A stretch of DNA of 12,372 nucleotides from JBMNNU01 sp050942695. Lineage in GTDB: Bacteria > Chloroflexota > UBA6077. Of this stretch, positions 1 to 6,483 are shown piece by piece (within the stretch, counting starts at the first letter, position 1; each line of letters starts with the position of its first letter). Position numbers and translations under genes: made by a program. Where the stretch lies: contig JBMNNU010000085.1 in assembly GCA_050942695.1 (NCBI GenBank), positions 1-12,372 of the forward strand. The letters run 5' to 3'. Under the pieces are notes generated by a model. It saw only the letters and a list, made by a program, of their open reading frames with translations, was not told the origin of the DNA and searched no databases.

Positions 1-44
1 GAGACACGGGGATGCGGGGACAGGGAGACGGACCCCACCCCCGG

Positions 45-67
45 CCCCTCCCCCACAGGGAGAGGGG
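45..67. repeat. GC-rich hairpin, CCCCTCCCCC-ACA-GGGAGAGGGG
   Basis: Ten-base arms (45-54 and 58-67) pair around a three-base ACA loop with a single C/A mismatch (positions 51 and 61). No T-run follows on either strand, so it is not a classic intrinsic terminator. Short CCCTC/GAGGG palindromes of this kind are often scattered between genes in some bacterial genomes, so I read it as a dispersed intergenic palindrome. A role in terminating an upstream gene outside the window is possible. Confidence 0.5.
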
Positions 68-71
68 AGAT

Positions 72-142
72 ACCCAGCACTCAGAACCCAGAACTCAGAA
101 CCCAGAACCGTCCTCAGGACTCAGGACTCAGAACTCAGAACT
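72..142. repeat. Degenerate heptamer tandem repeat (ACYCAGA type)
   Basis: Five in-frame heptamers at 72-106 alternate between ACCCAGA and ACTCAGA (the first ends in C). Four base pairs (107-110) interrupt, and four more heptamers follow at 111-138 (TCCTCAG, GACTCAG twice, AACTCAG), with a partial copy to 142. The tract ends about 17 bases before the start codon of the next gene, so it probably lies in that gene's leader or promoter. Its period is a constant 7 bases while the sequence drifts, which suggests expansion by slippage followed by point mutation. Function unknown. Confidence 0.8.
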
Positions 143-159
143 ATCATTAGAGAGAGGCT

Positions 160-858
160 ATGAGACTACCTAATTGGATTAGTTGGATCGCTTCCGGGTT
201 GTTCGTTCTGTCGCTGCCGGTGCTGTTCGGCACGATCAGTTTGCGCTGGCTGGTCTCAGATGTGGGTTGGTATCGGAGTGGTTTCGAGAAATATGGGGTT
301 TCGGCGCGGACGAATATGGACCCAGCCGAGTTGAATAGGGCCGCGGCGGAGATCAGCCGCTACCTTCTGTTGGAAAGGGATGACGTAGAAATCCCGGTCA
401 GGGTCGGAAACGCCTCCGTTCCCCTCTTCAACGAACGAGAGATCAGACATATGGATGATGTCCGGAACCTCCTTCACGCTTTTTACTCTCTACAGTTGGG
501 GGCTGCGAGTTACGCCATAATCTACCTTGTAGTTGGATGGTTCAGATTAAAGGGCAGGGCGTGGGCCGCTTTGGGTAGCAAGTTGCGGTGGGGCGGGGGG
601 CTTACTCTTGGACTTTTTGGAGGGTTCAGCCTGCTCTCCCTGTTCAGTTTCGACGAACTGTTTCTACAGTTCCACCTGGTCTCCTTTGATAACGATCTGT
701 GGATTCTCGATCCCAGTAAGGACAGGCTGATAATGATGTTTCCACAGGGTTTCTGGTACGATTCGGCTATCAGGCTGGCTCTAGGCACAATTGCACAGGC
801 CTTGGTAGCCTTGTTGATCGGGTCATTTTTCAGACGAAAGCAATCAGCTAAGAATTAA
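160..858 (+). CDS. TIGR01906/DUF1461 membrane protein, Lit-like lipoprotein intramolecular transacylase candidate
   Basis: The 232-residue protein has about four hydrophobic spans (roughly residues 9-31, 112-128, 143-163 and 203-223) and a polar extracytoplasmic region after span 1. Two segments match the TIGR01906/DUF1461 family as I know it: NEREIRHMDDV (91-101, with H97) and FHLVSFDNDLW followed by LDP and FPQGFW (171-199, with H172). The Firmicute member Lit moves an acyl chain within diacylglyceryl-lipoproteins to make the lyso form, and two conserved histidines are thought to be catalytic. H97 and H172 sit in the matching motifs, so I infer a transacylase-type activity at the outer face of the membrane. 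The start has a purine-rich SD (GAGAGG, 152-157) close to the ATG, directly after the heptamer tract. This gene is unrelated to the E. coli prophage protease also called Lit. Family assignment is fairly sure; enzymatic function is inferred. Confidence 0.72.
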   Translation: MRLPNWISWIASGLFVLSLPVLFGTISLRWLVSDVGWYRSGFEKYGVSARTNMDPAELNRAAAEISRYLLLERDDVEIPVRVGNASVPLFNEREIRHMDDVRNLLHAFYSLQLGAASYAIIYLVVGWFRLKGRAWAALGSKLRWGGGLTLGLFGGFSLLSLFSFDELFLQFHLVSFDNDLWILDPSKDRLIMMFPQGFWYDSAIRLALGTIAQALVALLIGSFFRRKQSAKN

Positions 859-982
859 GCCTATTGATAATCGAGTCTTTTTATAGAATGCTTGAATGTA
901 TAGCTCCTTTCATTCGGGCTGGTCTGTTTAGTATTATCGTAGGCACTCGACACGATGCTTGATAGAATGTAACCTGAAATTG

Positions 983-1031
983 GCTGAAAGCTGAATGCTG
1001 ATGGCTGAAGGTTGACAGTTGATAGATGAAG
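983..1031. repeat. Seven tandem degenerate heptamers (GCTGAAA type) abutting an SD
   Basis: Seven consecutive 7-base units can be read: GCTGAAA, GCTGAAT, GCTGATG, GCTGAAG, GTTGACA, GTTGATA, GATGAAG. A partial copy (CTGAAAT) lies just upstream at 974-980. The seventh unit is followed with no gap by AGGAGG (1032-1037), the ribosome binding site of the next gene. The family differs in sequence from the tract at 72-142 but shares its 7-base period and its position next to an SD. The rest of the 859-1041 gap is AT-rich, and I see no convincing promoter or terminator in it. Confidence 0.8.
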
Positions 1032-1041
1032 AGGAGGCAGG

Positions 1042-1332
1042 ATGGCAAAGCCCAGGAAGAAGAAAAGGCAATCGGGTGGAAAGAAAAAGATCGAGACAGC
1101 CCTGCCCAAGCGGCAGTACAAGAGGACTAATCGGCTGCTGTACATAATATCTGCGATCCTGTTAGTCGTCTTCGGAGGCGGGGCGGCTCTGATTGGAGCG
1201 GGAGCTCCACCGGCACCAACTCCGACGCCGGTTCCGCCGGTTTCCAGCAGTCAGCAGGGGAGCAGTGTAGGGCAAACGGAGTTCACCACAGCCCCCACCC
1301 CTGTAGTACCCACATCTACCCCTACACCGTAA
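1042..1332 (+). CDS. Small Lys-rich single-span membrane protein with Pro/Thr/Ser tail
   Basis: I do not recognise a named family. The 96 residues fall into three parts. Residues 1-31 are strongly basic (KKKR and KKK runs). Residues 32-54 form one hydrophobic, Gly-rich span. Residues 55-96 are a low-complexity Pro/Thr/Ser/Val tail with TPTP repeats and few charges. The basic N-terminus should stay inside and the tail outside (positive-inside rule). An excellent AGGAGG SD at 1032-1037 lies four bases before the ATG, which makes this a likely real gene despite its size. It could be a membrane anchor with a wall-like spacer, or a truncated version of a longer protein that once carried an exported domain after the linker. 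It follows the Lit-like gene on the same strand after a 183-base gap. Function unknown. Confidence 0.65.
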   Translation: MAKPRKKKRQSGGKKKIETALPKRQYKRTNRLLYIISAILLVVFGGGAALIGAGAPPAPTPTPVPPVSSSQQGSSVGQTEFTTAPTPVVPTSTPTP

Positions 1333-1359
1333 TTATGCATTTATAGAATTTGGTCTGAC

Positions 1360-1387
1360 GTAGGGGCGGCATACGCGTCGCCCCTAC
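1360..1387. repeat. GTAGGGGCG palindrome between convergent genes; contains a stop codon
   Basis: An 11-bp stem pairs 1360-1370 (GTAGGGGCGGC) with 1377-1387 (GTCGCCCCTAC), with one G-T wobble and a six-base loop ATACGC. The element sits between two converging genes. The TAG stop of the minus-strand radical SAM gene (1384-1386) is inside one arm. There is no T-run, so if it terminates transcription it is not in the textbook form. GTAGGGGCG...CGCCCCTAC palindromes strike me as a multicopy intergenic family in Chloroflexi-like genomes; this is from memory and unverified. Confidence 0.7.
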
Positions 1388-2529
1388 AGAATACCAGCTC
1401 CCTTTGGCTCGTATGTGCAGCAAGGCTCCTCGCCCAGATAATCACCGGTGAGTGTATAGGCTCGAGCGCGGCTGCCGCCGCAGATTCGCCGGTACTCACA
1501 ACGGCCGCACCGCCCTTTAAGGAGAGATGGATCACGCAGATCGCGGAATAACCGCGAATTACGGTAGATTTCGGCTACCGATGATGTCCTGACGTTGCCG
1601 GCTGGGATCTGGAGGAATCCGCTAGGGCAAACATCCCCTATGTGAGAAATAAAACAGAAGCCTTTCCCATCGTTAACCCCCTGCTGCGGCCGCCCCAATC
1701 CATCTTGGAAGCTGTACCCAGCTCCGCTTAACGCCTGGTGGATCGCCTTCTGCTTACCCAATTCGGCCCTGGTTCGTTCGATTACCACCCTGCGATAGTG
1801 TTGGGCTGCCGTTGTACGAACGTCGAAAGGGGCCTCCTTAGACAGTTCGTACATCCAGTGTAAGGTCTCCTCGTGTTGCTCAGGGGAGATCATGTCCTCC
1901 ACTTTGCCGCGACCCGTCGGCACCAGGAAAAAGACATTCCACATCAAAGCTCCAAAATTGGCGATCAAATCGGTCATCGCAGGAAGGTCGGCCAGGTTAT
2001 GCTTGGTCACCGTGGTGCCGATCTGGAGAGATAGGCCGATGTCCCGTGCGATCTGGAGTCCCTGGATTGTTCGATCGTAAGAACCCTCGACCTGGCGGAA
2101 TGCGTCGTGGATCTCCGGAGTTGAGCCGTCGATGCTGAGGTGAATCCTTACGATGCCAGCGTCCTTTGCCTTTTGGAGATTGGCGCGGGTAAGCAGGGGT
2201 GTAGCGCTGGGGGATAGGGAGACCCTTAGCTTGCGTTGGGAGGCGTGGCGGATCAACGAAAAGACGTCGCGCCGCATCAGCGGGTCGCCCCCGGTGATCA
2301 CCAGGATCGGGTTTCCTATCTCCGCTATCTGGTCGACTACGGAGAAAGCCTCTTCCGTGGATAGTTCTCGGGGGTCACGCTTGGGTTGAGCCGAAGCCCG
2401 GCAGTGGACACACGCCAGGGCGCACGCCTGCGTTATCTCCCAAGCTATGGTAAAGGGGCTGAGATCGAAATCAATATCTGTAAGAGCAGGCATCCCCTGA
2501 TGGCCGGCTACTACCTGCGAATCCCGCAT
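1384..2529 (-). CDS. Radical SAM/SPASM domain protein, TIGR04053-like
   Basis: The 381-residue protein has the radical SAM cluster motif CALACVHC (C36, C40, C43), which binds the [4Fe-4S] cluster that cleaves S-adenosylmethionine. GGDP (80-83) is the SAM-binding GGE-type motif, and LSIDGS (131-136) is a typical barrel strand. The C-terminal SPASM-like region has CGRCEYRRIC (C341, C344, C350), then GGSRARAY and CC (370-371), which should hold at least one auxiliary cluster. Overall pattern and length fit TIGR04053, a relative of the heme-modifying radical SAM enzymes (AhbC, AhbD, NirJ); its substrate is unknown. Two further cysteines, C292 and C301, lie where I would expect non-cysteine residues in relatives. 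The start is well supported by an AGGAGG SD (2534-2539) four bases upstream. It lies 88 bases downstream of the HTHGL-motif gene and is probably co-transcribed. The enzyme class is near certain; the reaction is not known. Confidence 0.9.
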   Translation of the reverse strand: MRDSQVVAGHQGMPALTDIDFDLSPFTIAWEITQACALACVHCRASAQPKRDPRELSTEEAFSVVDQIAEIGNPILVITGGDPLMRRDVFSLIRHASQRKLRVSLSPSATPLLTRANLQKAKDAGIVRIHLSIDGSTPEIHDAFRQVEGSYDRTIQGLQIARDIGLSLQIGTTVTKHNLADLPAMTDLIANFGALMWNVFFLVPTGRGKVEDMISPEQHEETLHWMYELSKEAPFDVRTTAAQHYRRVVIERTRAELGKQKAIHQALSGAGYSFQDGLGRPQQGVNDGKGFCFISHIGDVCPSGFLQIPAGNVRTSSVAEIYRNSRLFRDLRDPSLLKGRCGRCEYRRICGGSRARAYTLTGDYLGEEPCCTYEPKGAGIL

Positions 2530-2617
2530 GATCGCCTCCTGGATGATCGCATCGTTGATACCTACAGTTTAGCCTTGGAAATGATTCTGGTCCAGAGGGC
2601 GATCGTTAATTGCTGAG

Positions 2618-3535
2618 CTAGACGGCTTTGCTCCAGGCCAGCGTATGGACGGCGACACCACACGCCCCGCCGCTTTCCAGCGGTTTTCCATCCTCCCCAA
2701 CGTCCACCAATTCCAGAGACGGAGAGCTGTAATGCTTACGAGCTTCGTTTTCCCTGAGGCGAAGATACAGGGGGGACCGAGGGTCTCCGACCTTCTCTCC
2801 AGGCTGCATAACACCCCCATTAACCAGGAATTGGCTTAGATCCATCAACAATCGGCATGCTGGCTCGGAGAGGGTTTCAGGCAGATCGTGGATCTCCAGT
2901 TCGAAGCGACTGAACTTCGAAAGCCCATGGGTGTGTACCCATACGGTATGCTCGGTATCTGGAGCCTTGTGCAGGGTGATATGCTCCCGCGCGTCGAGCG
3001 GCCTGGATGCGTTGGGGACACGCCATCCACCCGGCAGGTAGTACCGGCGGGCCTCCTGATCCAATACTATTCCCCCCGACAGCAGCGCCAACCGGTCGGC
3101 CAGCTCCATCTGGAACAGCACAGCATCTCCAACCTGGTCGAGCACTTCAGTCAGTTCGAGGGCTACCATCCACTGTGCGTCCTCTAACTGTTCGTACTCT
3201 TCATGGTTGATGCCAAGATTCCGGTGGACATCTAAAGATGAGTCGAATCGCGGGTAGTGGCAGCCTTTCTCTCTTCGCTGTACGCACGCGATCACGGTGC
3301 CGTGCAAGCCTTCAAAGACGTAGTCCCCCTCCTCCATAGGCTGCTCCAACCATAGCAAGGGAATATCATGGGATCGATTGGCAATCGATGGAACGCCTAC
3401 CAGGGCGCCCCAAAGCCCCGCAGGATGCACCAACTGCAACGGCCATGGTAGCTTCTCCTCAGATCCGAATATAACCAGCCGCAGCTTAGGCCGCGGTAGA
3501 GCAAGTCTGGGTTTGAACAGCCGAAAGAAAGCCAC
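2618..3535 (-). CDS. Uncharacterised protein with HTHGL motif
   Basis: I chose the GTG at 3533-3535, giving 305 residues, because AGGGGAGGT precedes it with five-base spacing. The frame stays open to a TTG at 3679, but the extra 48 residues look non-coding. The protein is soluble, with no signal peptide or obvious membrane span. The most conserved-looking part is VWVHTHGLSKFSRFELEIHDLP (residues about 198-219), a His-Thr-His-Gly followed by Glu/Glu/His that could bind metal. Before it lies a helical segment with DAVLFQMELADRLALLSGG (137-155) and a D-E pair. This layout recalls uncharacterised families of the DUF4026/DUF2314/DUF4261 kind, but I cannot confirm any of them. The gene is upstream of, and probably co-transcribed with, the radical SAM gene, so it may act on the same substrate or as an accessory. 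That role is inference from position only. Confidence 0.7.
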   Translation of the reverse strand: MAFFRLFKPRLALPRPKLRLVIFGSEEKLPWPLQLVHPAGLWGALVGVPSIANRSHDIPLLWLEQPMEEGDYVFEGLHGTVIACVQRREKGCHYPRFDSSLDVHRNLGINHEEYEQLEDAQWMVALELTEVLDQVGDAVLFQMELADRLALLSGGIVLDQEARRYYLPGGWRVPNASRPLDAREHITLHKAPDTEHTVWVHTHGLSKFSRFELEIHDLPETLSEPACRLLMDLSQFLVNGGVMQPGEKVGDPRSPLYLRLRENEARKHYSSPSLELVDVGEDGKPLESGGACGVAVHTLAWSKAV

Positions 3536-3823
3536 GATACACCTCCCCTGCCGATTTTTTGGTCGACCTGCTGATCCCAAAGTTATCCCCGGCCGGGGAA
3601 GCCAGCAATAGTACTTTAGAACCAAATCTAAAATGGGCAGCAGCACGCCTGGTTGACCCCGATACCCTCGCCGTATCAACTCAGGCAGGCAGATGATAGG
3701 AAATGGTTTCTACGGAATCTCGCTGCTCTAATCGAAAGCTGCCCATTCAGAATGTTTATTATCTGCCGATTATTAACAATAACAATAGGATAGAGTACTG
3801 CCGAAATTGGAGCGGCAACCAGC
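3536..3823. promoter_or_regulatory. Divergent intergenic region between the HTHGL gene and the kinase operon
   Basis: This 288-base gap must contain the promoters of both the leftward pair and the rightward four-gene signalling operon. The part nearest the kinase (about 3745-3800) is distinctly AT-rich, with TTATTA and AACAATAACAATAGGATA stretches, and is the likeliest place for the rightward promoter, but I cannot pick a convincing -35/-10 pair. A 14-bp perfect palindrome, TCCCCGGCCGGGGA, lies at 3586-3599, about 50 bases upstream of the leftward start codon, where an operator could sit. One such palindrome is roughly expected by chance in a window this size. No small gene is supported here. 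Confidence 0.4.
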
Positions 3824-5560
3824 ATGAGTCAAGACAATCACCAATACGAGTTCGAAAAGATAATTTCCACAATGTCCTCCCGTTTTATCGGCGCCACCAA
3901 CGCCCACGAGCCTATCCGAGCATCTCTAGCGGATATCGCAAAGCTGAAGCGCGCCTCCTGCGCTTATGTTTACCTGCTCAAAGATAACGGTAACTTGTTG
4001 TACATGGCGTACGATTGGTGTGATGAGAATGTGGCTGCCGGAATAACGAAGGTGCAAGAAATCCACATTTCGGATTTACCATGGTGGATTGACCAGCTTC
4101 GAAATCGGCAGGTGATAGCTATCTCTGATGTCTCTACTATGCCAGACGAGGCCGAACGGGAGCGAAAGTTGCTGGCAGACATCGGCGTTAGATCGGTGTT
4201 GGCTTTGCCGTTGTTCTCAAGGGGGGGCCTGTGCGGGTTCATCAGCTTCGTTAATATTTTGGGAAACGGCGAATGGAACGAAGGCGACCTATCGGTTCTC
4301 AATATTTTTGCCGAAATACTGGGGAACGAGATCGACCGGTTCCAGACCGAACAGGAGCTAAGAGAGAGCAAGGTAGCCTTGCAGAAAAGCGAAGCCCAGT
4401 TCCGAGCAATTTTCGATTGCGCAGCCATAGGGTTAGCCCTCGTCGATGAGACCGGAAAGATCATCGATAGTAACCCTGTTCTCCAGAAGATGCTGGGTTA
4501 CAGCGGCGATGAACTCAGGGGCAAGAAATTCCGCGAACTGAGCTATCCCCTGGACAGAGATGCGGACCTGCAGATGTATCAGGAACTGACGGCGGGCGAA
4601 CGCAGTGTATATCAGATGGAGAAGAGGTATGTGTGCCGAGACGGCAATGTGGTGTGGGGGCGCCTGACGGTATCGTTGATCCATGGGAGCCCAAACCAGT
4701 CACCTCTCACCGTCCGTATGGTGGAACCTCTCAAGCAACCGCAGTCGATGCTGATCCACTGGGAGAAAATGGCCAGCATCGGGCAACTCGCGGCTGGCGT
4801 AGCACACGAGATCAATAATCCCCTGGCGTACGTGCATAGCAACCTGAACACGTTGCAGGAGTACGTGCGAGACATCAAGCAGTATCTGGAAAAAGTACGA
4901 GATGCGAAAACGATTTTAAAGGCTTCTAGCGACGACGATATCCGGCGAGTACTGGTGGAGCTGGATAGGCTGGAGGACAAGATCGACTTGGCGTACGTCC
5001 TCGATGATGTCGGCCAACTGGTACAGGAGTCGATCGAGGGCTCTGAACGGGTGAAGAGGATCGTTCAAGACTTGAAAACCTTTTCCTATGCCGACGATGG
5101 GGTATTCCAGCTTTCTGATCTGAATTCAATTATTCAGAGTGCGCTGAATATCGTATGGAACCAGTTGAAGTACCATTGCACCGTATCCAGCAGCTACGGG
5201 GACCTGCCCATGCTGATGTGCAATCCCACCCAACTGGTCCAGGTATTAGTCAACATCCTGGTCAATGCAGGCCAGGCGATCCCCAAAGATCGGAGGGGGG
5301 CGATAGCCGTAAAAAGCTACGCTAGGAATGGCGCGGTTTTCGTCGAGATAACGGATAACGGCGCGGGCATTCCACAGAGAGCCCTGAAACGGATCTTCGA
5401 TCCGTTCTATACCACGAAACCGGCCGGTGAGGGTACCGGCCTCGGGCTTTCCATCAGCCACAATATCATTCAAAAACATGAGGGTAGGATCGACGTTCGA
5501 AGCGAGATCGGTGTAGGTACTACGTTCACCGTGGAACTACCGGTGAAGAAAGCGGCGTAG
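3824..5560 (+). CDS. Sensor histidine kinase, GAF-PAS-HisKA-HATPase
   Basis: The 578-residue protein has no membrane span, so it is a cytoplasmic sensor. A GAF-type domain occupies about residues 12-172 (ending WNEGDLSVLNIFAEILGNEI). After a short helical linker, a PAS domain with PAC region spans about 190-302. The kinase core has H-box VAHEINNPLAY with phosphorylated H328, a long helical insert (about 342-400) between the H-box and the rest of the dimerisation domain, N-box NILVNAGQA (N481), G1 DNGAGIP (511-517), F-box FDPFYTTK (525-532) and G2 GTGLGLSI (537-544). The kinase is therefore complete and should be active. It has no attached receiver. It opens a plus-strand operon whose third and fourth genes encode receivers, the natural phosphotransfer targets. 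The ATG at 3824 has only a weak SD (GGAG about ten bases upstream), so translation may be modest. The signals sensed by GAF and PAS are unknown. Confidence 0.95.
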   Translation: MSQDNHQYEFEKIISTMSSRFIGATNAHEPIRASLADIAKLKRASCAYVYLLKDNGNLLYMAYDWCDENVAAGITKVQEIHISDLPWWIDQLRNRQVIAISDVSTMPDEAERERKLLADIGVRSVLALPLFSRGGLCGFISFVNILGNGEWNEGDLSVLNIFAEILGNEIDRFQTEQELRESKVALQKSEAQFRAIFDCAAIGLALVDETGKIIDSNPVLQKMLGYSGDELRGKKFRELSYPLDRDADLQMYQELTAGERSVYQMEKRYVCRDGNVVWGRLTVSLIHGSPNQSPLTVRMVEPLKQPQSMLIHWEKMASIGQLAAGVAHEINNPLAYVHSNLNTLQEYVRDIKQYLEKVRDAKTILKASSDDDIRRVLVELDRLEDKIDLAYVLDDVGQLVQESIEGSERVKRIVQDLKTFSYADDGVFQLSDLNSIIQSALNIVWNQLKYHCTVSSSYGDLPMLMCNPTQLVQVLVNILVNAGQAIPKDRRGAIAVKSYARNGAVFVEITDNGAGIPQRALKRIFDPFYTTKPAGEGTGLGLSISHNIIQKHEGRIDVRSEIGVGTTFTVELPVKKAA

Positions 5561-5588
5561 ATCGCCATAGCAGTTTGGGAGTGCGGTT

Positions 5589-6452
5589 ATGGTAGGCACA
5601 ACTAAGCTATCGACACTGGGGAAAACTGAACGCTGGTTAAAGAACCCAGAAAACCTGCCGGCCATTCCCGCAATGGTCCAGCAAGCGATGGCTCTTCTTG
5701 AGAGTAATTCCAGCAGTGTATCTGAGGTAGCCAGAGTCATTCAGCGCGATGAAGCTATCGTCGTCAAGATCCTGAAGGTAATCAACTCAGCTTTCTTCGG
5801 GCTGCCGCGCAAGGTCAACACCATATCTGAGGCTATCGCCTTGTTGGGCTTCGGGCAGACCAGACTTCTTCTCATCAGTGCGGCGGTCTTGACTGTTGGC
5901 GGCGATCGTGATCCTCTAGTTGTCTACAACCGCGAGTTCGTCTGGCAACATTCTATGTGTTGCGCAAAATGGACCCGAGCCATCGCCAAACATGTCGGGT
6001 ACCGTGCATTAGAAGAGGCTTTCCTTGCTGGCCTTCTGCACGATATTGGAAAGGTCGTTCTGGCAGTCATGGAGCCAAGGGGCTTTGCTAGAACGCTCCG
6101 GTTGTGCCGCAACGATGGACTAACCTCAAGTGAGGCTGAGCAGAGGGTACTCGGCATAGACCACACTCAGGTGGGTGAAATGGCGTTGAAGCACTGGAAT
6201 CTCCCTTTGGCTTATCGCGCCTGCGCTGCTTTACATCACGACCCATGGCCACCATCGATCCCCTCAGACTGGGATGATCAGTCCAAGCTGCTGAAGCTCC
6301 TTGCGCTCACGAGGGCGGCTAACGAGATCTTACATCTACCCGCCTTCAAAGCATCGATATCACTGGATGCGATGGCCGATGAAACCGATATCGCGAATAA
6401 CCCTCAAATCCTTGAACCTGTAGGGGAAGAGCTGAAATCCGTTCTGGCGTGA
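5589..6452 (+). CDS. HDOD domain signalling protein
   Basis: The 287-residue protein is nearly all one HDOD domain. It shows the family opening LPAIPAMVQQAMALL (23-37), VARVIQRDEAIVVKILKVINSA (48-69) and the helix AIALLGFGQTRLLL (82-95). The HD-like positions are well kept: H121, H151-D152 in LLHDIGK, H192 in DHTQVG and H216-H217. HDOD proteins are related to HD phosphohydrolases but mostly serve as non-enzymatic scaffolds in two-component and cyclic-di-GMP signalling; whether this one hydrolyses anything is open. It starts 28 bases after the kinase stop, with GGGAG seven bases before the ATG, and is followed after 31 bases by a REC-PAS gene, so it is almost certainly co-transcribed. A role in linking the kinase or regulators to a downstream target is inferred. 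Confidence 0.92.
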   Translation: MVGTTKLSTLGKTERWLKNPENLPAIPAMVQQAMALLESNSSSVSEVARVIQRDEAIVVKILKVINSAFFGLPRKVNTISEAIALLGFGQTRLLLISAAVLTVGGDRDPLVVYNREFVWQHSMCCAKWTRAIAKHVGYRALEEAFLAGLLHDIGKVVLAVMEPRGFARTLRLCRNDGLTSSEAEQRVLGIDHTQVGEMALKHWNLPLAYRACAALHHDPWPPSIPSDWDDQSKLLKLLALTRAANEILHLPAFKASISLDAMADETDIANNPQILEPVGEELKSVLA

Positions 6453-6483
6453 GACAAATTACGATACAACGAGGGATTCGACT

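Noticed and set aside
72..142. CRISPR-like array
   Set aside because: The units are contiguous heptamers with no unique spacers of regular length, so this is a simple tandem repeat.
861..1145. 94-residue minus-strand open frame across the second heptamer tract
   Set aside because: Its translation of the repeat gives a low-complexity Ser/Phe/Gln stretch and it overlaps the start of the better supported 96-residue gene.
3536..3679. N-terminal extension of the HTHGL protein from a TTG at 3679
   Set aside because: The extra 48 residues lack the look of a coding segment, the TTG has no convincing SD, and the GTG at 3535 has a strong AGGGGAGGT site. The extension would also run through most of the divergent promoter region.
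3970..4464. 164-residue minus-strand open frame inside the histidine kinase
   Set aside because: Antisense to conserved GAF and PAS coding sequence, Ser-rich low-information translation, no supporting SD or homology pattern.
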